The notes under the pieces are model-generated. The model ran no database searches. It was not told where the DNA came from and was given only the letters and a program-made list of their open reading frames with translations. Positions 44,473 to 54,033 of a DNA stretch of 64,000 bases are shown piece by piece. The position numbers and the translations under genes were made by a program. Every line of letters starts with the position of its first letter. The stretch's first letter is position 1. Origin of the DNA: Roseovarius mucosus DSM 17069. GTDB taxonomy: Bacteria > Pseudomonadota > Alphaproteobacteria > Rhodobacterales > Rhodobacteraceae. The DNA lies in NCBI RefSeq assembly GCF_000768555.3, contig NZ_KN293977.1:181901-245900 (forward strand), given 5' to 3'.

Positions 44473-46131
44473 TCAGCCCCCGAGGGCTGAAGTGACTGCC
44501 TGTGAAATTCGCCGGGCATCGGCGCGCGGCAGGGGCAGGTGGCGGGCGTTCATCTCTGCGGCAAGCTGTGCCGGTTCCGGCCCCGGACGCGCAGAAATGT
44601 CGATCACGATCGCAGGCAGGTTTTGCGCGCGCCAGAGGCGAGCCATAGCGGTGGTGTCCTTGGTCGCCTCGGCACGGTCGCCGCGCCCGTCGAGCGTGAT
44701 ATTCGCCCGCGCATCGGTCAGGAGCGCCAGCGTCGGGCTCAGCCCATGCGCCTGCGATTGCCGCGCGAGGGCAAGTGCTGCGCCAAGGGCCGCCGCAAGC
44801 GGCGTGCCGCCCCCCCCGGGCAGAGCGCCCAGACGTCGCTTGGCCTGCACCAGGGCGCGGGTGGGCGGCAAGATCAGGTCCGCGCCCGTCCCGCGAAACG
44901 CGATGAGCGCCACCTGATCGCGCCGGGAATAGGCCTCGGCCAGTAAAAGTTCGACTGCGCCCTTGGCCTCGGCCAGACGCGCCAGGGCTGAGGAGCCAGA
45001 GGCATCGACCGCGAAGATCACCAGCCGGTCGGCGCGATCCTCGTAGCGTTTGAGGTGAATGTCGGCGGCATGGATGAGTACGCCCGGCGCGTCGGGTCGG
45101 GTGCTGCGGCGTAACGGTTGCCATGGGGCGGCGGCGCGCAGCGTGGCGATGAGGTCTATCCGCCCGCGCCCGTCCGGCGTGCCGGGTCGCGCAGGCAGAG
45201 GGCGGCCGCGCTGATGCGCCCTGCGCCGGGCACCGGCCCCCGAACCCGCGGCACGTCGCATGGCCCCGCGTTGGGTCAAGTGATCCAGCAGCGCGGGCGG
45301 CAGGAGGGCCGCCACCGCAGCGATGAGCAAGTCGTCGGGAATGTCGGGCGTATCGCTCTGGCGCTGATCTTCGGGTTCTGGTGTGGTATCGGGCTGCTCT
45401 GGTTCCGCATCTTGCGGCAGTTGCGTGGCGCGGGCGGGATAGACCAGCTCTGCCGCCTCGCGCAGATCGTCGGATGTCACCTGCGTATGGGCCGCGAGAG
45501 CCGCAAGGGCGCGGGCTGCACGCAGCGCAAGCCAAGGCGCGCGCAGGCTGTCGATGCCAAAGCTTGCGGCCAGAGCCGTCAGGGTGGCGATATCTTCGGG
45601 CGTATGGCTGACGCCGCCCAGCCGGGCGCGCGCCTCTGCCAGGTCGGCGGCGGCGGGCATGAGGGCGGGGGCCGCATCATGGCGGATGTCGTCGAGTGTC
45701 ACATGAAGCGCCAGCCGCTCGCAGAGGGTTTGCGGGGCTGTCTCCTCGGCGTCGATCCCTTCGTCAAAGAGCACAAGCGTATGATCCGGGCTTTGGTCCA
45801 GCAGTTGCGCCAGTCGGGCGGCGAGGGCGGGCGGCGTGCGCTCGGCCATGGTCAGCACCAGCCGTGCCGGGGTTTCGGCCAGCCCGCCGCTCTGGATCAG
45901 GCGACCGGCGGCAAGGGTGGCGGCAATATCCGCACCGCCAAAAAGCTGCGTGTCGCTGAGATCGGGATGGATACGCCGGGCGGGGCCGGGCAGACGCGCA
46001 AGGGCGGCATCAAAGGCCTGGCGCACGGGGCCTGCGCGGGCGCGCAGGGTCAGGCCGCGCAGGCCCTCGGGATCAACCGCCAGAAGGGTAAGCGCCCGCA
46101 GGGCGCGCGCCCATGCGGGGCTGGGCGTCAT
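44473..46131 (-). CDS. bchD: Magnesium chelatase subunit D
   Basis: 552 residues: AAA-like N-terminus, a Pro/Glu-rich middle (PQDAEPEQPDTTPEPEDQ), an Arg-rich spacer and a C-terminal von Willebrand A domain with the metal site DASGSSALARL. With BchI and BchH it inserts Mg into protoporphyrin IX. ATG 46131 overlaps the bchI stop by 4 nt. Confidence 0.92.
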   Translation of the reverse strand: MTPSPAWARALRALTLLAVDPEGLRGLTLRARAGPVRQAFDAALARLPGPARRIHPDLSDTQLFGGADIAATLAAGRLIQSGGLAETPARLVLTMAERTPPALAARLAQLLDQSPDHTLVLFDEGIDAEETAPQTLCERLALHVTLDDIRHDAAPALMPAAADLAEARARLGGVSHTPEDIATLTALAASFGIDSLRAPWLALRAARALAALAAHTQVTSDDLREAAELVYPARATQLPQDAEPEQPDTTPEPEDQRQSDTPDIPDDLLIAAVAALLPPALLDHLTQRGAMRRAAGSGAGARRRAHQRGRPLPARPGTPDGRGRIDLIATLRAAAPWQPLRRSTRPDAPGVLIHAADIHLKRYEDRADRLVIFAVDASGSSALARLAEAKGAVELLLAEAYSRRDQVALIAFRGTGADLILPPTRALVQAKRRLGALPGGGGTPLAAALGAALALARQSQAHGLSPTLALLTDARANITLDGRGDRAEATKDTTAMARLWRAQNLPAIVIDISARPGPEPAQLAAEMNARHLPLPRADARRISQAVTSALGG

Positions 46132-47132
46132 CCCCAGACCTCGGTCATGGCGCGGGCGATGCGCGCGGCACTGCCCGCCTCGTCCAGTGGGTCACGGCGC
46201 AGCCGGTGGCTGAGCGCCAGCGGCGCCACTTGGTGCAGGTGCTCGCGGGTGACGGCGGCATCGCCCTCATAGGCCGCAAGCGCGCGGGCTGCGCGCAGCA
46301 GGGTCAACTCACCGCGCAGCCCGTCCGCGCCGATGGCAATGCAGAGGGTGGCGCAGTCGCGCAAGACGTCGTCGCGAGCCTCGACATCGCGCAAGGCGCG
46401 GCGCGCCGCCAGAATCCGGTCACGGATCAGGGCATCCTCGGCCTGCCATGTCGCCATAAACGCGTCGGTGTCGCGCTCATAGGCATCGCGGCGGCGGATG
46501 ACCTCGATGCGTTCGTCGATGTTCTGAGGCGAGCGCACCTCGACCGAGAGACCGAAGCGGTCCAGAAGTTGCGGGCGCAATTCGCCCTCTTCGGGGTTGC
46601 CAGAGCCCACCAGCACGAAGCGCGCCGGATGACGGATCGAGAGCCCCTCGCGTTCGACCACGTTCTCGCCGGATTGGGCGACATCAAGCAAGAGATCGAC
46701 GATGTGATCCTCAAGCAGATTGACCTCGTCGATATAGAGATACCCCCGGTTGGCCCGCGCCAGCAGGCCGGGTTGAAAGGCCTTTTCGCCAAGGGTCAGC
46801 GCCCGTTCGATGTCGAGCGCGCCGGTCACGCGGTCCTCGGTCACGCCGAGGGGCAGATCGACCACGGGCGTCGGCCGCTCGACCATCTCGCCAAGGGGCG
46901 CGGTCGACCAGTCGGGCGTATCCTCGGGGCGTTCGGCGTTGATCGGGCTGCCGTCGATCATGCGGATGGGGGGTAAAAGTGCGGCCAACGCGCGCACAGC
47001 CGTGGATTTGCCGGTGCCGCGGTCGCCGAACACCAGCACGCCGCCAAGCCCCGGCTCGATCGCCGTGAGGATCATGGCGCGTTTCATGTCGTTCTGACCT
47101 ACGATGGCGGAAAATGGAAAGGCTGCGGTCAT
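46128..47132 (-). CDS. bchI: Magnesium chelatase ATPase subunit I
   Basis: 334 residues, Walker A VFGDRGTGKSTAVRALA, Walker B YLYIDEVNLLEDHIVDLLLD and BchI insert. The start FPFSAIVGQNDMKRAMIL is typical. ATG 47132 has AAGGAA upstream and overlaps the crtA stop by 4 nt, so crtA-bchI-bchD-bchO is one operon. Confidence 0.95.
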   Translation of the reverse strand: MTAAFPFSAIVGQNDMKRAMILTAIEPGLGGVLVFGDRGTGKSTAVRALAALLPPIRMIDGSPINAERPEDTPDWSTAPLGEMVERPTPVVDLPLGVTEDRVTGALDIERALTLGEKAFQPGLLARANRGYLYIDEVNLLEDHIVDLLLDVAQSGENVVEREGLSIRHPARFVLVGSGNPEEGELRPQLLDRFGLSVEVRSPQNIDERIEVIRRRDAYERDTDAFMATWQAEDALIRDRILAARRALRDVEARDDVLRDCATLCIAIGADGLRGELTLLRAARALAAYEGDAAVTREHLHQVAPLALSHRLRRDPLDEAGSAARIARAMTEVWG

Positions 47133-47875
47133 TGTTCTTCCTTGATATGGTCGAGCGGGCTGCTGCCGCCCCATGTGCCCGCCTCGCCGATAACGCGAAA
47201 CCGGGCGTAGAGTTCTTCGCGGAACCAATCGCCATCGCGCACGGCGGCGATGGCGCGGGCATGCGGGCCGTCACGGCGGGCAAAGTCGGCCATGCTGCGG
47301 CTGTCAGGCCAGATCGAGAAGGTCACCTGATGCAAGAGCGGCACCTCGCCCACGCCGATCTTGAACGCGACATTGCGGTCGGCACCGATCACCGCGCTTA
47401 TATCCGGCACGCGGCGCCAGAATTGCAACGCTTTGCGTGGGCGTACAGTGGCGCGGGTGAGCGCGGCGAGGGGGCCTTTGCCCTCGGGTGTGGTGATTTC
47501 AAATGGGATGGCCCCTGACCATTGACCGCGCACCGATGTTGGCGACAGAAAGAGGGTCCAGCTTTCGCTGGCGCGGGCGAGGTAGCGGCGAAAGACGCGG
47601 GCCCCCCCGGTCTGCGCGCGCGCCGTGGCGGCATCGGGCCAGACCGCGAGAATCGCATAGACCCCAGTATTGGGGATGGGAGTGAAGCCCTCGCCGGTGC
47701 CTGATCCAAGCAGTTTCCAAAAACCTATGCCCTGAACGCGCGGCAGCATGAAGCGCGCAGCCCCCATCATCATCAGCGCCCAAAGCCGGTCGATACCGCG
47801 GGAAAAGCGAAAGAAACTGAGGCTGACGGTCTGAATGGTACCGCTCCTTGAGGGACTGTCAGGCAAGTTTGACAT
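47129..47875 (-). CDS. crtA: Spheroidene monooxygenase
   Basis: 248 residues. Starts MSNLPDSPSRSGTIQTVSLSFFRF, with GFTPIPNTGVYAILAVWPD and VTFSIWPDSRSMADFARRDGPH typical of CrtA, which turns spheroidene into spheroidenone. First gene of the bch operon and divergent from crtI. A TGT-N12-ACA motif overlaps its start codon. Confidence 0.9.
   Translation of the reverse strand: MSNLPDSPSRSGTIQTVSLSFFRFSRGIDRLWALMMMGAARFMLPRVQGIGFWKLLGSGTGEGFTPIPNTGVYAILAVWPDAATARAQTGGARVFRRYLARASESWTLFLSPTSVRGQWSGAIPFEITTPEGKGPLAALTRATVRPRKALQFWRRVPDISAVIGADRNVAFKIGVGEVPLLHQVTFSIWPDSRSMADFARRDGPHARAIAAVRDGDWFREELYARFRVIGEAGTWGGSSPLDHIKEEQ
47857..47874. promoter_or_regulatory. PpsR/CrtJ-type site (overlaps crtA start)
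   Basis: TGT (47857-47859), 12 nt, ACA (47872-47874). The right half overlaps the crtA start codon on the minus strand, so it may be a chance match. Confidence 0.35.
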
Positions 47876-47911
47876 GGATTTTGTTCCAAGAAAAGAGGCG
47901 CGAGAAAGGAT

Positions 47912-47929
47912 TGTCAATTAAACTAGACA
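47912..47929. promoter_or_regulatory. PpsR/CrtJ-type site between crtA and crtI
   Basis: TGT (47912-47914), 12 nt (CAATTAAACTAG), ACA (47927-47929), the oxygen- and redox-responsive PpsR/CrtJ pattern, 17 nt upstream of the crtI start. Confidence 0.65.
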
Positions 47930-47945
47930 CCTGTAGTCTAAACCT

Positions 47946-49502
47946 ATGTTGACAAGAGTCGATCCGCGCCTGATTGAACAGGCCACACGCGCCGACGCCC
48001 CGCATGCGCTGGTCATTGGAGCAGGACTTGGCGGTCTGGCCTCGGCCATGCGTTTGGGGGCCAAGGGATACCGGGTCACGGTTCTGGATCGTTTGGATAG
48101 CCCCGGGGGGCGCGGTTCGAGCATCACAAAGGACGGGCATCGGTTCGATCTGGGGCCGACCATTGTGACGGTGCCGCAGCTCTTCCGTGAATTATGGGCG
48201 GCCTGTGGGCGGGATTTTGACGCGGATGTCGATCTGCGGGCGCTTGATCCCTTCTACGAAATCCGCTGGCCGGATGGGTCTACCTTTACCGCGAGACAAG
48301 ACCGGGATGCGATGCGCGCGGAGGTGGCGCGCCTGTCGCCCGGGGATCTGGCGGGCTATGACCGCTTCGTCAAGGACAGCGAGACGCGGTACTGGTTCGG
48401 GTTCGAGGATCTGGGGCGGCGCTCGATGCACCGGCTGGTCGATCTGATCAAGGTCTTGCCGAAGTTCGCTTGGTTGCGGGCGGATCGGTCGGTTTATGCC
48501 CACGCGGCAGGCCGCATGAAGGATGAGCGCCTGCGCATGGCGCTGTCGTTTCATCCGCTCTTCATCGGCGGTGATCCCTTCAATGTCACGTCGATGTATG
48601 CGCTTGTGAGCCATCTAGAGGCGGTGTTTGGCGTGCACTATGCCATCGGTGGCGTCGATGCCATCGCCCGCGCCATGGTCCGGGTGATTGAGGGGCAGGG
48701 CGGGATGATCCGGCAAGGGGTCGAGGTCGATGAAATCGTGATCAAGGACGGGCGTGCCATGGGCGTGCGCCTGACCGGGGGCGAGGGGATCAGCGGCGAT
48801 ATCGTGATTTCCAACGCGGATGCGGGCCATACCTATGATCACCTCTTGCGCAATCACACGAAACGGCGCTGGACCACGGCGCGGCTCAAGCGGTCTCGCT
48901 GGTCGATGAGTCTTTTTGTGTGGTATTTTGGGACGCAAGGGACGCGCGAGATGTGGCCGGAAGTGGGCCATCACACCATCCTCAACGGCCCCCGTTACAA
49001 GGGGCTGGTGCGCGACATTTTTCGCCGCGGCGTTCTGGCCGATGACATGAGCCTCTATGTGCATCGCCCCTCTGTCACCGATCCGGGCGTGGCCCCGGCG
49101 GGGGGCGATACATTCTACGCCCTCAGCCCGGTGCCGCATCTGGGCCATGCCGATCCGGTGGATTGGGCGGCCGAGGCCGAGCCCTATCGCCAAAAGGTGC
49201 AAAAGGTGCTGGAAGATCAGTTGCTTCCGGGGCTTGGGGCGCATCTGTCTGCCTCTGATGTGTTCACGCCCGAGACCTTTCGCGACCGATACCTGAGCCC
49301 GCATGGGGCGGGTTTCTCGATCGAGCCGCGTATTCTGCAAAGCGCGTGGTTCCGTCCCCATAATGTCAGCGAAGAGCTGCGGGGCCTCTATCTGGTAGGG
49401 GCGGGCACGCATCCGGGCGCAGGTCTGCCGGGGGTGATTTCCAGCGCCGAAGTTCTGGCGCAACTGGTGCCCGATGCGGTGCCGGTCGGGGTGACGCCAT
49501 GA
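47946..49502 (+). CDS. crtI: Phytoene desaturase
   Basis: 518 residues. N-terminal FAD motif VIGAGLGGLASAMRLGAKGYRVTVLD and the C-terminal carotene-desaturase signature YLVGAGTHPGAGLPGVISSAE. Desaturates phytoene for carotenoid synthesis. Overlaps crtB by 4 nt. The weak ribosome site leaves the precise start open. Confidence 0.93.
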   Translation: MLTRVDPRLIEQATRADAPHALVIGAGLGGLASAMRLGAKGYRVTVLDRLDSPGGRGSSITKDGHRFDLGPTIVTVPQLFRELWAACGRDFDADVDLRALDPFYEIRWPDGSTFTARQDRDAMRAEVARLSPGDLAGYDRFVKDSETRYWFGFEDLGRRSMHRLVDLIKVLPKFAWLRADRSVYAHAAGRMKDERLRMALSFHPLFIGGDPFNVTSMYALVSHLEAVFGVHYAIGGVDAIARAMVRVIEGQGGMIRQGVEVDEIVIKDGRAMGVRLTGGEGISGDIVISNADAGHTYDHLLRNHTKRRWTTARLKRSRWSMSLFVWYFGTQGTREMWPEVGHHTILNGPRYKGLVRDIFRRGVLADDMSLYVHRPSVTDPGVAPAGGDTFYALSPVPHLGHADPVDWAAEAEPYRQKVQKVLEDQLLPGLGAHLSASDVFTPETFRDRYLSPHGAGFSIEPRILQSAWFRPHNVSEELRGLYLVGAGTHPGAGLPGVISSAEVLAQLVPDAVPVGVTP

Positions 49503-50548
49503 TAGCGCCGCAAGATCTTGTGCATTGCACCGAGGCGATCCGCCACGGGTCGCGGTCTTTCCATGCCGCGTCCAAGCTCTTGCCTCGCAGCGTGCGCGAT
49601 CCGGCGCTGGCGCTATACGCCTTTTGCCGTCTGGCCGATGATGCGGTGGACGAGAACCGCGAAAAGGCAGCGGCGGTGCTGGCGCTGCACGAGCGGCTTG
49701 ATCTGGCCTATGCCGGGCGGCCGCGCAATGCGCCCGCTGACCGCGCCTTTGCTGCCATCATCGACGGTTTCGACATGCCCCGCGCCCTGCCCGAGGCGTT
49801 GCTGGAAGGGCTGGCGTGGGATGCCGAAGGTCGCCGCTACGAGACGCTGTCAGAGTTGCGCAGTTATTCGGCGCGCGTGGCCTCTGCGGTGGGGGCGATG
49901 ATGTGCGTGCTCATGCGGGTGCGCGCGCGCGACGCGTTGGCACGGGCCTGCGATCTGGGCGTGGCTATGCAACTGACCAATATCGCTCGCGATGTGGGCG
50001 AGGATGCGCGCGAGGGGCGGCTATACCTGCCATTGGAGTGGTTGTCCGAGGCCGGGATGACGCCGGAGGGTTTTCTGCGCGCACCTGCCCCTGATGCTGA
50101 GGTGCGTCGCATGGTGCGCCGCTTGCTGATGGAGGCGGACAGGCTCTATGCCCGATCAGAGCCGGGGATTGCGGCGCTGCCGCTATCGGCGCGGCCCGGT
50201 ATTTTTGCCGCGCGCTATATCTATGCCGGCATTGGCGCGCAGGTGCGCCGCGCTGGCCATGACAGTATAACGCGCCGGGCGCGCACCAATGGCTCGCAAA
50301 AACTTGGCTGGCTGATGCTGGCCGTTTTACGGGCGGGGGGGAGCGTGATCCTGCCACGCTCGCCCGTGATCTTTGCTCGGTCGCTGCCTGAGACGGAATT
50401 TCTGGTGCGTGCCGCAGCACAAGACGCGCCGCGCGCCACCGATTGGAGCGATACGCTCTATGAGGCGCTTGCCCGTCTCAAGGCACAGGATATGGCACGC
50501 GAGTCAGGCTTGAGCCGGGATGCCGGGCGGGTTAGAGAGACCGCATGA
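49499..50548 (+). CDS. crtB: Phytoene synthase
   Basis: 349 residues. Asp-rich motifs FCRLADDAVDE and LTNIARDVGEDARE bind prenyl diphosphate via Mg. Joins two geranylgeranyl diphosphates. Overlaps crtI at the start and tspO at its end. Confidence 0.93.
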   Translation: MIAPQDLVHCTEAIRHGSRSFHAASKLLPRSVRDPALALYAFCRLADDAVDENREKAAAVLALHERLDLAYAGRPRNAPADRAFAAIIDGFDMPRALPEALLEGLAWDAEGRRYETLSELRSYSARVASAVGAMMCVLMRVRARDALARACDLGVAMQLTNIARDVGEDAREGRLYLPLEWLSEAGMTPEGFLRAPAPDAEVRRMVRRLLMEADRLYARSEPGIAALPLSARPGIFAARYIYAGIGAQVRRAGHDSITRRARTNGSQKLGWLMLAVLRAGGSVILPRSPVIFARSLPETEFLVRAAAQDAPRATDWSDTLYEALARLKAQDMARESGLSRDAGRVRETA

Positions 50549-51006
50549 TATGGATCACCTTCGGGATTTTTCTGGCGGCTTGTTTCGCGGCAGGCTCGAC
50601 CGGCGGGCTCTTTCCGCCGGGGGAATGGTATGAGCGGCTGAAAAAGCCGTGGTGGACACCGCCCAACTGGTTGTTTCCAGTGGCCTGGACAACGCTTTAT
50701 ATTTGCATGGCGGCTGCGGGGGCGCGGGTGGCGGTAAGCCCCGACAATGGCATTGCAATGGCGCTCTGGTCCTTGCAAATCGCGCTCAACGGTCTCTGGA
50801 CCCCGGTGTTTTTCGGGCTTCAGCGCATGAAATTGGGGTTGGTCGTGCTGTGCTCGCTTTGGGCCTCTGTTGCGGTAACACTGGTTGCACTCTGGACTGT
50901 GGACTGGATCGCGGGGCTGCTTTTCGTGCCCTATCTCACTTGGGTGAGCGTCGCGGGCATGCTCAACCTCGCGGTTCTGCGCCTCAACCCGGATGGGGCG
51001 CGGTAA
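50545..51006 (+). CDS. tspO: TspO/MBR-family tryptophan-rich sensory protein
   Basis: 153 residues, five membrane helices; YERLKKPWWTPPNWLFPVAWTTLYICMA is the TspO/PBR signature. In Rhodobacter it represses photosynthesis genes in response to oxygen or tetrapyrroles. Overlaps crtB by 4 nt. The remaining crtCDEF genes do not follow; the photosynthesis gene cluster breaks off here. Confidence 0.92.
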   Translation: MIWITFGIFLAACFAAGSTGGLFPPGEWYERLKKPWWTPPNWLFPVAWTTLYICMAAAGARVAVSPDNGIAMALWSLQIALNGLWTPVFFGLQRMKLGLVVLCSLWASVAVTLVALWTVDWIAGLLFVPYLTWVSVAGMLNLAVLRLNPDGAR

Positions 51007-51105
51007 CGCGTCATCCAAGCGTCCCGAGGGTGTTTGCGCAGAAACCCCCTATCCTATGGCCGTGAAATTGCTCTAGGCTCCCCCAAAAAGGGGAGGGATG
51101 GCACC

Positions 51106-51915
51106 ATGTCGCAGAACGAGGTCAAGCCGCTGGGCGTGCCGGAGATGGGCGATGTGCGCTTTGACATGCTGGCCGAGGCGCTGCGCCGCGGCTGGGCGGA
51201 CATGCGCCGCGCGCCGGGCTTCGCGGTCATTTTTGCCGGGGTCTACGTGGTGATCGGGCTGGTCCTTGCGTGGATCACATGGGTCACGGGCAAGAGTTAC
51301 TGGCTGATCTTTGCCGCCGTGGGTTTCCCCTTGGTGGGGCCGTTCGCGGCTGTGGGACTCTATGAGGTGAGTCATCGGCTGAGCACGGGCCGCGCCCTTG
51401 TGGCGTCTGAGATCTTTGGCGTGATCGCGCATCAGAGGCGGCGGCAATTGCCCTCGATCTGCGCCATCATCATCATGGTGTTCCTGTTCTGGTTCTTTCT
51501 CGCGCATATGATCTTTGCGCTTTTCATGGGGCTGTCGACCATGACCAATGTCTCAACCTCGTTGGAGGTTTACTTCACGCCTGAGGGTCTGAGCATGTTG
51601 GCGGTGGGGACAGGGGTTGGCGCGGTTTTTGCCCTCTTGCTCTATGGCCTGACGGTGGTGTCGCTGCCCTTGTTGCTGGACCGGGAGGTCGATTTCGTCA
51701 CCGCAATGCTGACAAGCCTGCGGGTGGTGATCGAAAACCCGGTGCCGATGCTGGCTTGGGCGGCTCTGGTGGCGGGCCTGACGTTTCTGGCGATGTTGCC
51801 TGCGTTCCTGGGGCTGTTCTTCGCGCTGCCGCTTTTGGGGCACGCGACATGGCATCTCTATACGCTGATTTGCGAGGCGGGGGGCGCTGCCCCCCGGACC
51901 CCCCGGAGTATTTGA
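51106..51915 (+). CDS. DUF2189 membrane protein
   Basis: 269 residues with about six hydrophobic segments; the N-terminal LAEALRRGWADMRRAPG is a DUF2189 mark. No function known. GGAGGGATGGCACC before ATG 51106 supplies a strong ribosome site. Stands alone after tspO. Confidence 0.8.
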   Translation: MSQNEVKPLGVPEMGDVRFDMLAEALRRGWADMRRAPGFAVIFAGVYVVIGLVLAWITWVTGKSYWLIFAAVGFPLVGPFAAVGLYEVSHRLSTGRALVASEIFGVIAHQRRRQLPSICAIIIMVFLFWFFLAHMIFALFMGLSTMTNVSTSLEVYFTPEGLSMLAVGTGVGAVFALLLYGLTVVSLPLLLDREVDFVTAMLTSLRVVIENPVPMLAWAALVAGLTFLAMLPAFLGLFFALPLLGHATWHLYTLICEAGGAAPRTPRSI

Positions 51916-51936
51916 GCCAAAAAGAAGCAGGAGGCG

Positions 51937-52149
51937 CTATGCCTCTCGCCCGTGGGCGATCAGGCGGGCGTGCAGATCTGCGGCCTCAAACGCGCCGGCC
52001 TCAAGTGCGAAGATATAGGCATGGGTGAGAAAAAAGCAAGCGGCGTCAAGGGTTTCGGCCCGATCTGCCGCCTGCGTATAGAGCGAGATCAGCGCTGCCC
52101 GGTCGCCCGTTTCATGGGCGCGGATCATCGCGCTGTCGAGATCGGTCAT
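51937..52149 (-). CDS. Small hypothetical protein behind the Rieske oxygenase
   Basis: 70 residues (MTDLDSAMIRAHETGDRAALI...), helix-rich and soluble. ATG 52149 overlaps the oxygenase stop by 4 nt, so it is cotranscribed. It resembles no enzyme I can name. Confidence 0.55.
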   Translation of the reverse strand: MTDLDSAMIRAHETGDRAALISLYTQAADRAETLDAACFFLTHAYIFALEAGAFEAADLHARLIAHGREA

Positions 52150-53303
52150 TCCGCTGCGCGGCTCATGGCGCGATGGGCTTCGACGCGGTCTGCCACCCAA
52201 GCGTGAAAACAGTGTGTGGGGCTGTCCATTACCGGAGAGAAACGCCCGCCGTCGAAATAGGTCGCGTGGCGGCCACGCTGCATGCCCTCGACCACAAAGA
52301 TATCCTCTTCGAACACGGTTTTCCAAAGCTGGGTATTGCGCAGGCGTAGCCCACCATCGGCATTGGGAACCGAGTAATAGAGGTGGATATGTTCGACCGT
52401 GCGCTCTGGCCCCTTGGGTTCGAGTATGATGGCAAAGGCGTGATCGCGGTGAACACCCAAGAGAACATTGGGATAGGCCGCGACATATTCGGCCTGTTCG
52501 TTCCATTTCGCGCCCACTTCGGCGAAGTCCGGGAATTTTGCGCCGGTCTCATTGGTCAGTTGGCGATAGACCATGGTGCCCTGACCGGAATATGCGCCGG
52601 GCTTTTCGATGTGGTAGTGATCTTCGAGCCGGGAATAGCTGTTGAGGCCGGGGTGGACCCACGGCAGGTGATAGCTCTCGCAATAGTTCTCGACCGCCAG
52701 TTTCCAGTTGGTTTTCACCTCAAGCGTAATGCGGCTGTCGGCACCGCCATGGTAGACCGGCAGATCAAATTCGCGCCAGCGTGCGATGAGATCAGCCATC
52801 GCATCCTCAAACGCGGGAGCATCGCCCGAGACATTGATCCAGACCACATCGCGCCAGATATGGCTGCGTATTTCGGTCAGGCCCAGGTCGTCGCGCTTGA
52901 TGCTCTCGTGGGTGTTGTGTCCCGGTCCGCCGACATGCGGGGTCGAGACGAGCGCGCCCTTGGTCGAATAGCACCACGAATGATAAGGGCAGCGGATGGC
53001 CCCCTCGATCTTGCGCGGTTCCTCGACGAGGATCATGCCTCGGTGGCGGCATATGTTCTGAAAGACGCGCACCTGACCGTCCTTGTCACGCAGAAGCAAG
53101 AGCGGCATGCCAAGGAATTCGAGCGGTTTGGCATCACCCGGTTCCGGTACATCGGCCCCCACGGCAAGCCCGGCCCATTGGTTGAAAAGCAGCGCGTGCT
53201 TTTCTTCCTCAAACACGCCGGGATCGATGTAATGGGCATTGGGCAGGCCGTTGGCCTGATCAACGGATGTGCGGACATTCGAAAGATCGGTCAGCGCGGG
53301 CAT
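52146..53303 (-). CDS. Rieske-type aromatic ring-hydroxylating oxygenase, alpha subunit
   Basis: 385 residues. Rieske 2Fe-2S ligands lie in CRHRG and CPYHSW; the mononuclear iron region is ENYCESYHLPWVHPGL, fitting the N-x-x-E-x-Y-H-x4-H pattern. Homologues act on quaternary amines, carnitine or aromatics. No reductase gene is beside it. GGAG precedes ATG 53303. Confidence 0.85.
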   Translation of the reverse strand: MPALTDLSNVRTSVDQANGLPNAHYIDPGVFEEEKHALLFNQWAGLAVGADVPEPGDAKPLEFLGMPLLLLRDKDGQVRVFQNICRHRGMILVEEPRKIEGAIRCPYHSWCYSTKGALVSTPHVGGPGHNTHESIKRDDLGLTEIRSHIWRDVVWINVSGDAPAFEDAMADLIARWREFDLPVYHGGADSRITLEVKTNWKLAVENYCESYHLPWVHPGLNSYSRLEDHYHIEKPGAYSGQGTMVYRQLTNETGAKFPDFAEVGAKWNEQAEYVAAYPNVLLGVHRDHAFAIILEPKGPERTVEHIHLYYSVPNADGGLRLRNTQLWKTVFEEDIFVVEGMQRGRHATYFDGGRFSPVMDSPTHCFHAWVADRVEAHRAMSRAAE

Positions 53304-53384
53304 TTTGGCGTCTCCGGATGTTAGGACTGGCGCATATTGCGCCAGTGCCCCGCACCCACACGCGCCTGTCTGCGACGCGGCGCG

Positions 53385-53981
53385 TCAATCCCGCGACAAG
53401 CCTGTGACCGTGGCCCCGATCAGAGGCCGCGCGGCAGGGCCGCGACGCCGGTAACGCGCCATTTCCACAAGGCCAAGCGGACGCATCAATTCGGCGAAGG
53501 CGTCGATTTTCTCGGGCGCGCCGGTGATCTCGAACACAAAGCTTGTGAGCGTGCTGTCTACGGCATTTGCGCGGAAGATGTCGGCCAAGCGCAACGCCTC
53601 GACGCGCTTGTCGCCGGTGCCTTCGACCTTCAGCAGCGCCAATTCGCGCTCGACGCTGGCCCCTTCGACGGTGAGGTCATTGACCTTGTGGACCGGCACG
53701 ATGCGGCCCAACTGTGCCTTGATCTGTTCGATCACCTGCGGCGTGCCTGTGGTCACGATGGTGATGCGGCTGGTGTGGCCGGTGTGATCCACCTCGGCCA
53801 CGGTGAGGCTGTCGATATTGTAGCCGCGCCCCGAGAAGAGGCCGATGACGCGGGCGAGAACACCGGGTTCGTTATCGACCAGCACCGCCAAAGTATGGGT
53901 TTCCTGCACATCCGAAAAGGTTGGGCGCAGGTTATAGGCGGAATGTTTGGACGAGCCTTTTTTGATTTGCAGAGCGGACAT
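53385..53981 (-). CDS. ilvN: Acetolactate synthase small subunit
   Basis: 198 residues. ACT domain THTLAVLVDNEPGVLARVIGLFSGRGYNIDSLTVAE and the second regulatory part with DPTGH-like segments. Gives valine feedback. AGGAA 9 nt before ATG 53981. Lies 52 nt after ilvB on the same strand. Confidence 0.92.
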   Translation of the reverse strand: MSALQIKKGSSKHSAYNLRPTFSDVQETHTLAVLVDNEPGVLARVIGLFSGRGYNIDSLTVAEVDHTGHTSRITIVTTGTPQVIEQIKAQLGRIVPVHKVNDLTVEGASVERELALLKVEGTGDKRVEALRLADIFRANAVDSTLTSFVFEITGAPEKIDAFAELMRPLGLVEMARYRRRGPAARPLIGATVTGLSRD

Positions 53982-54033
53982 TATGCGGATTCCTTGTTGA
54001 TCTGGCGTGGCTGGTGGTGGGGTGAGCCCCGCG

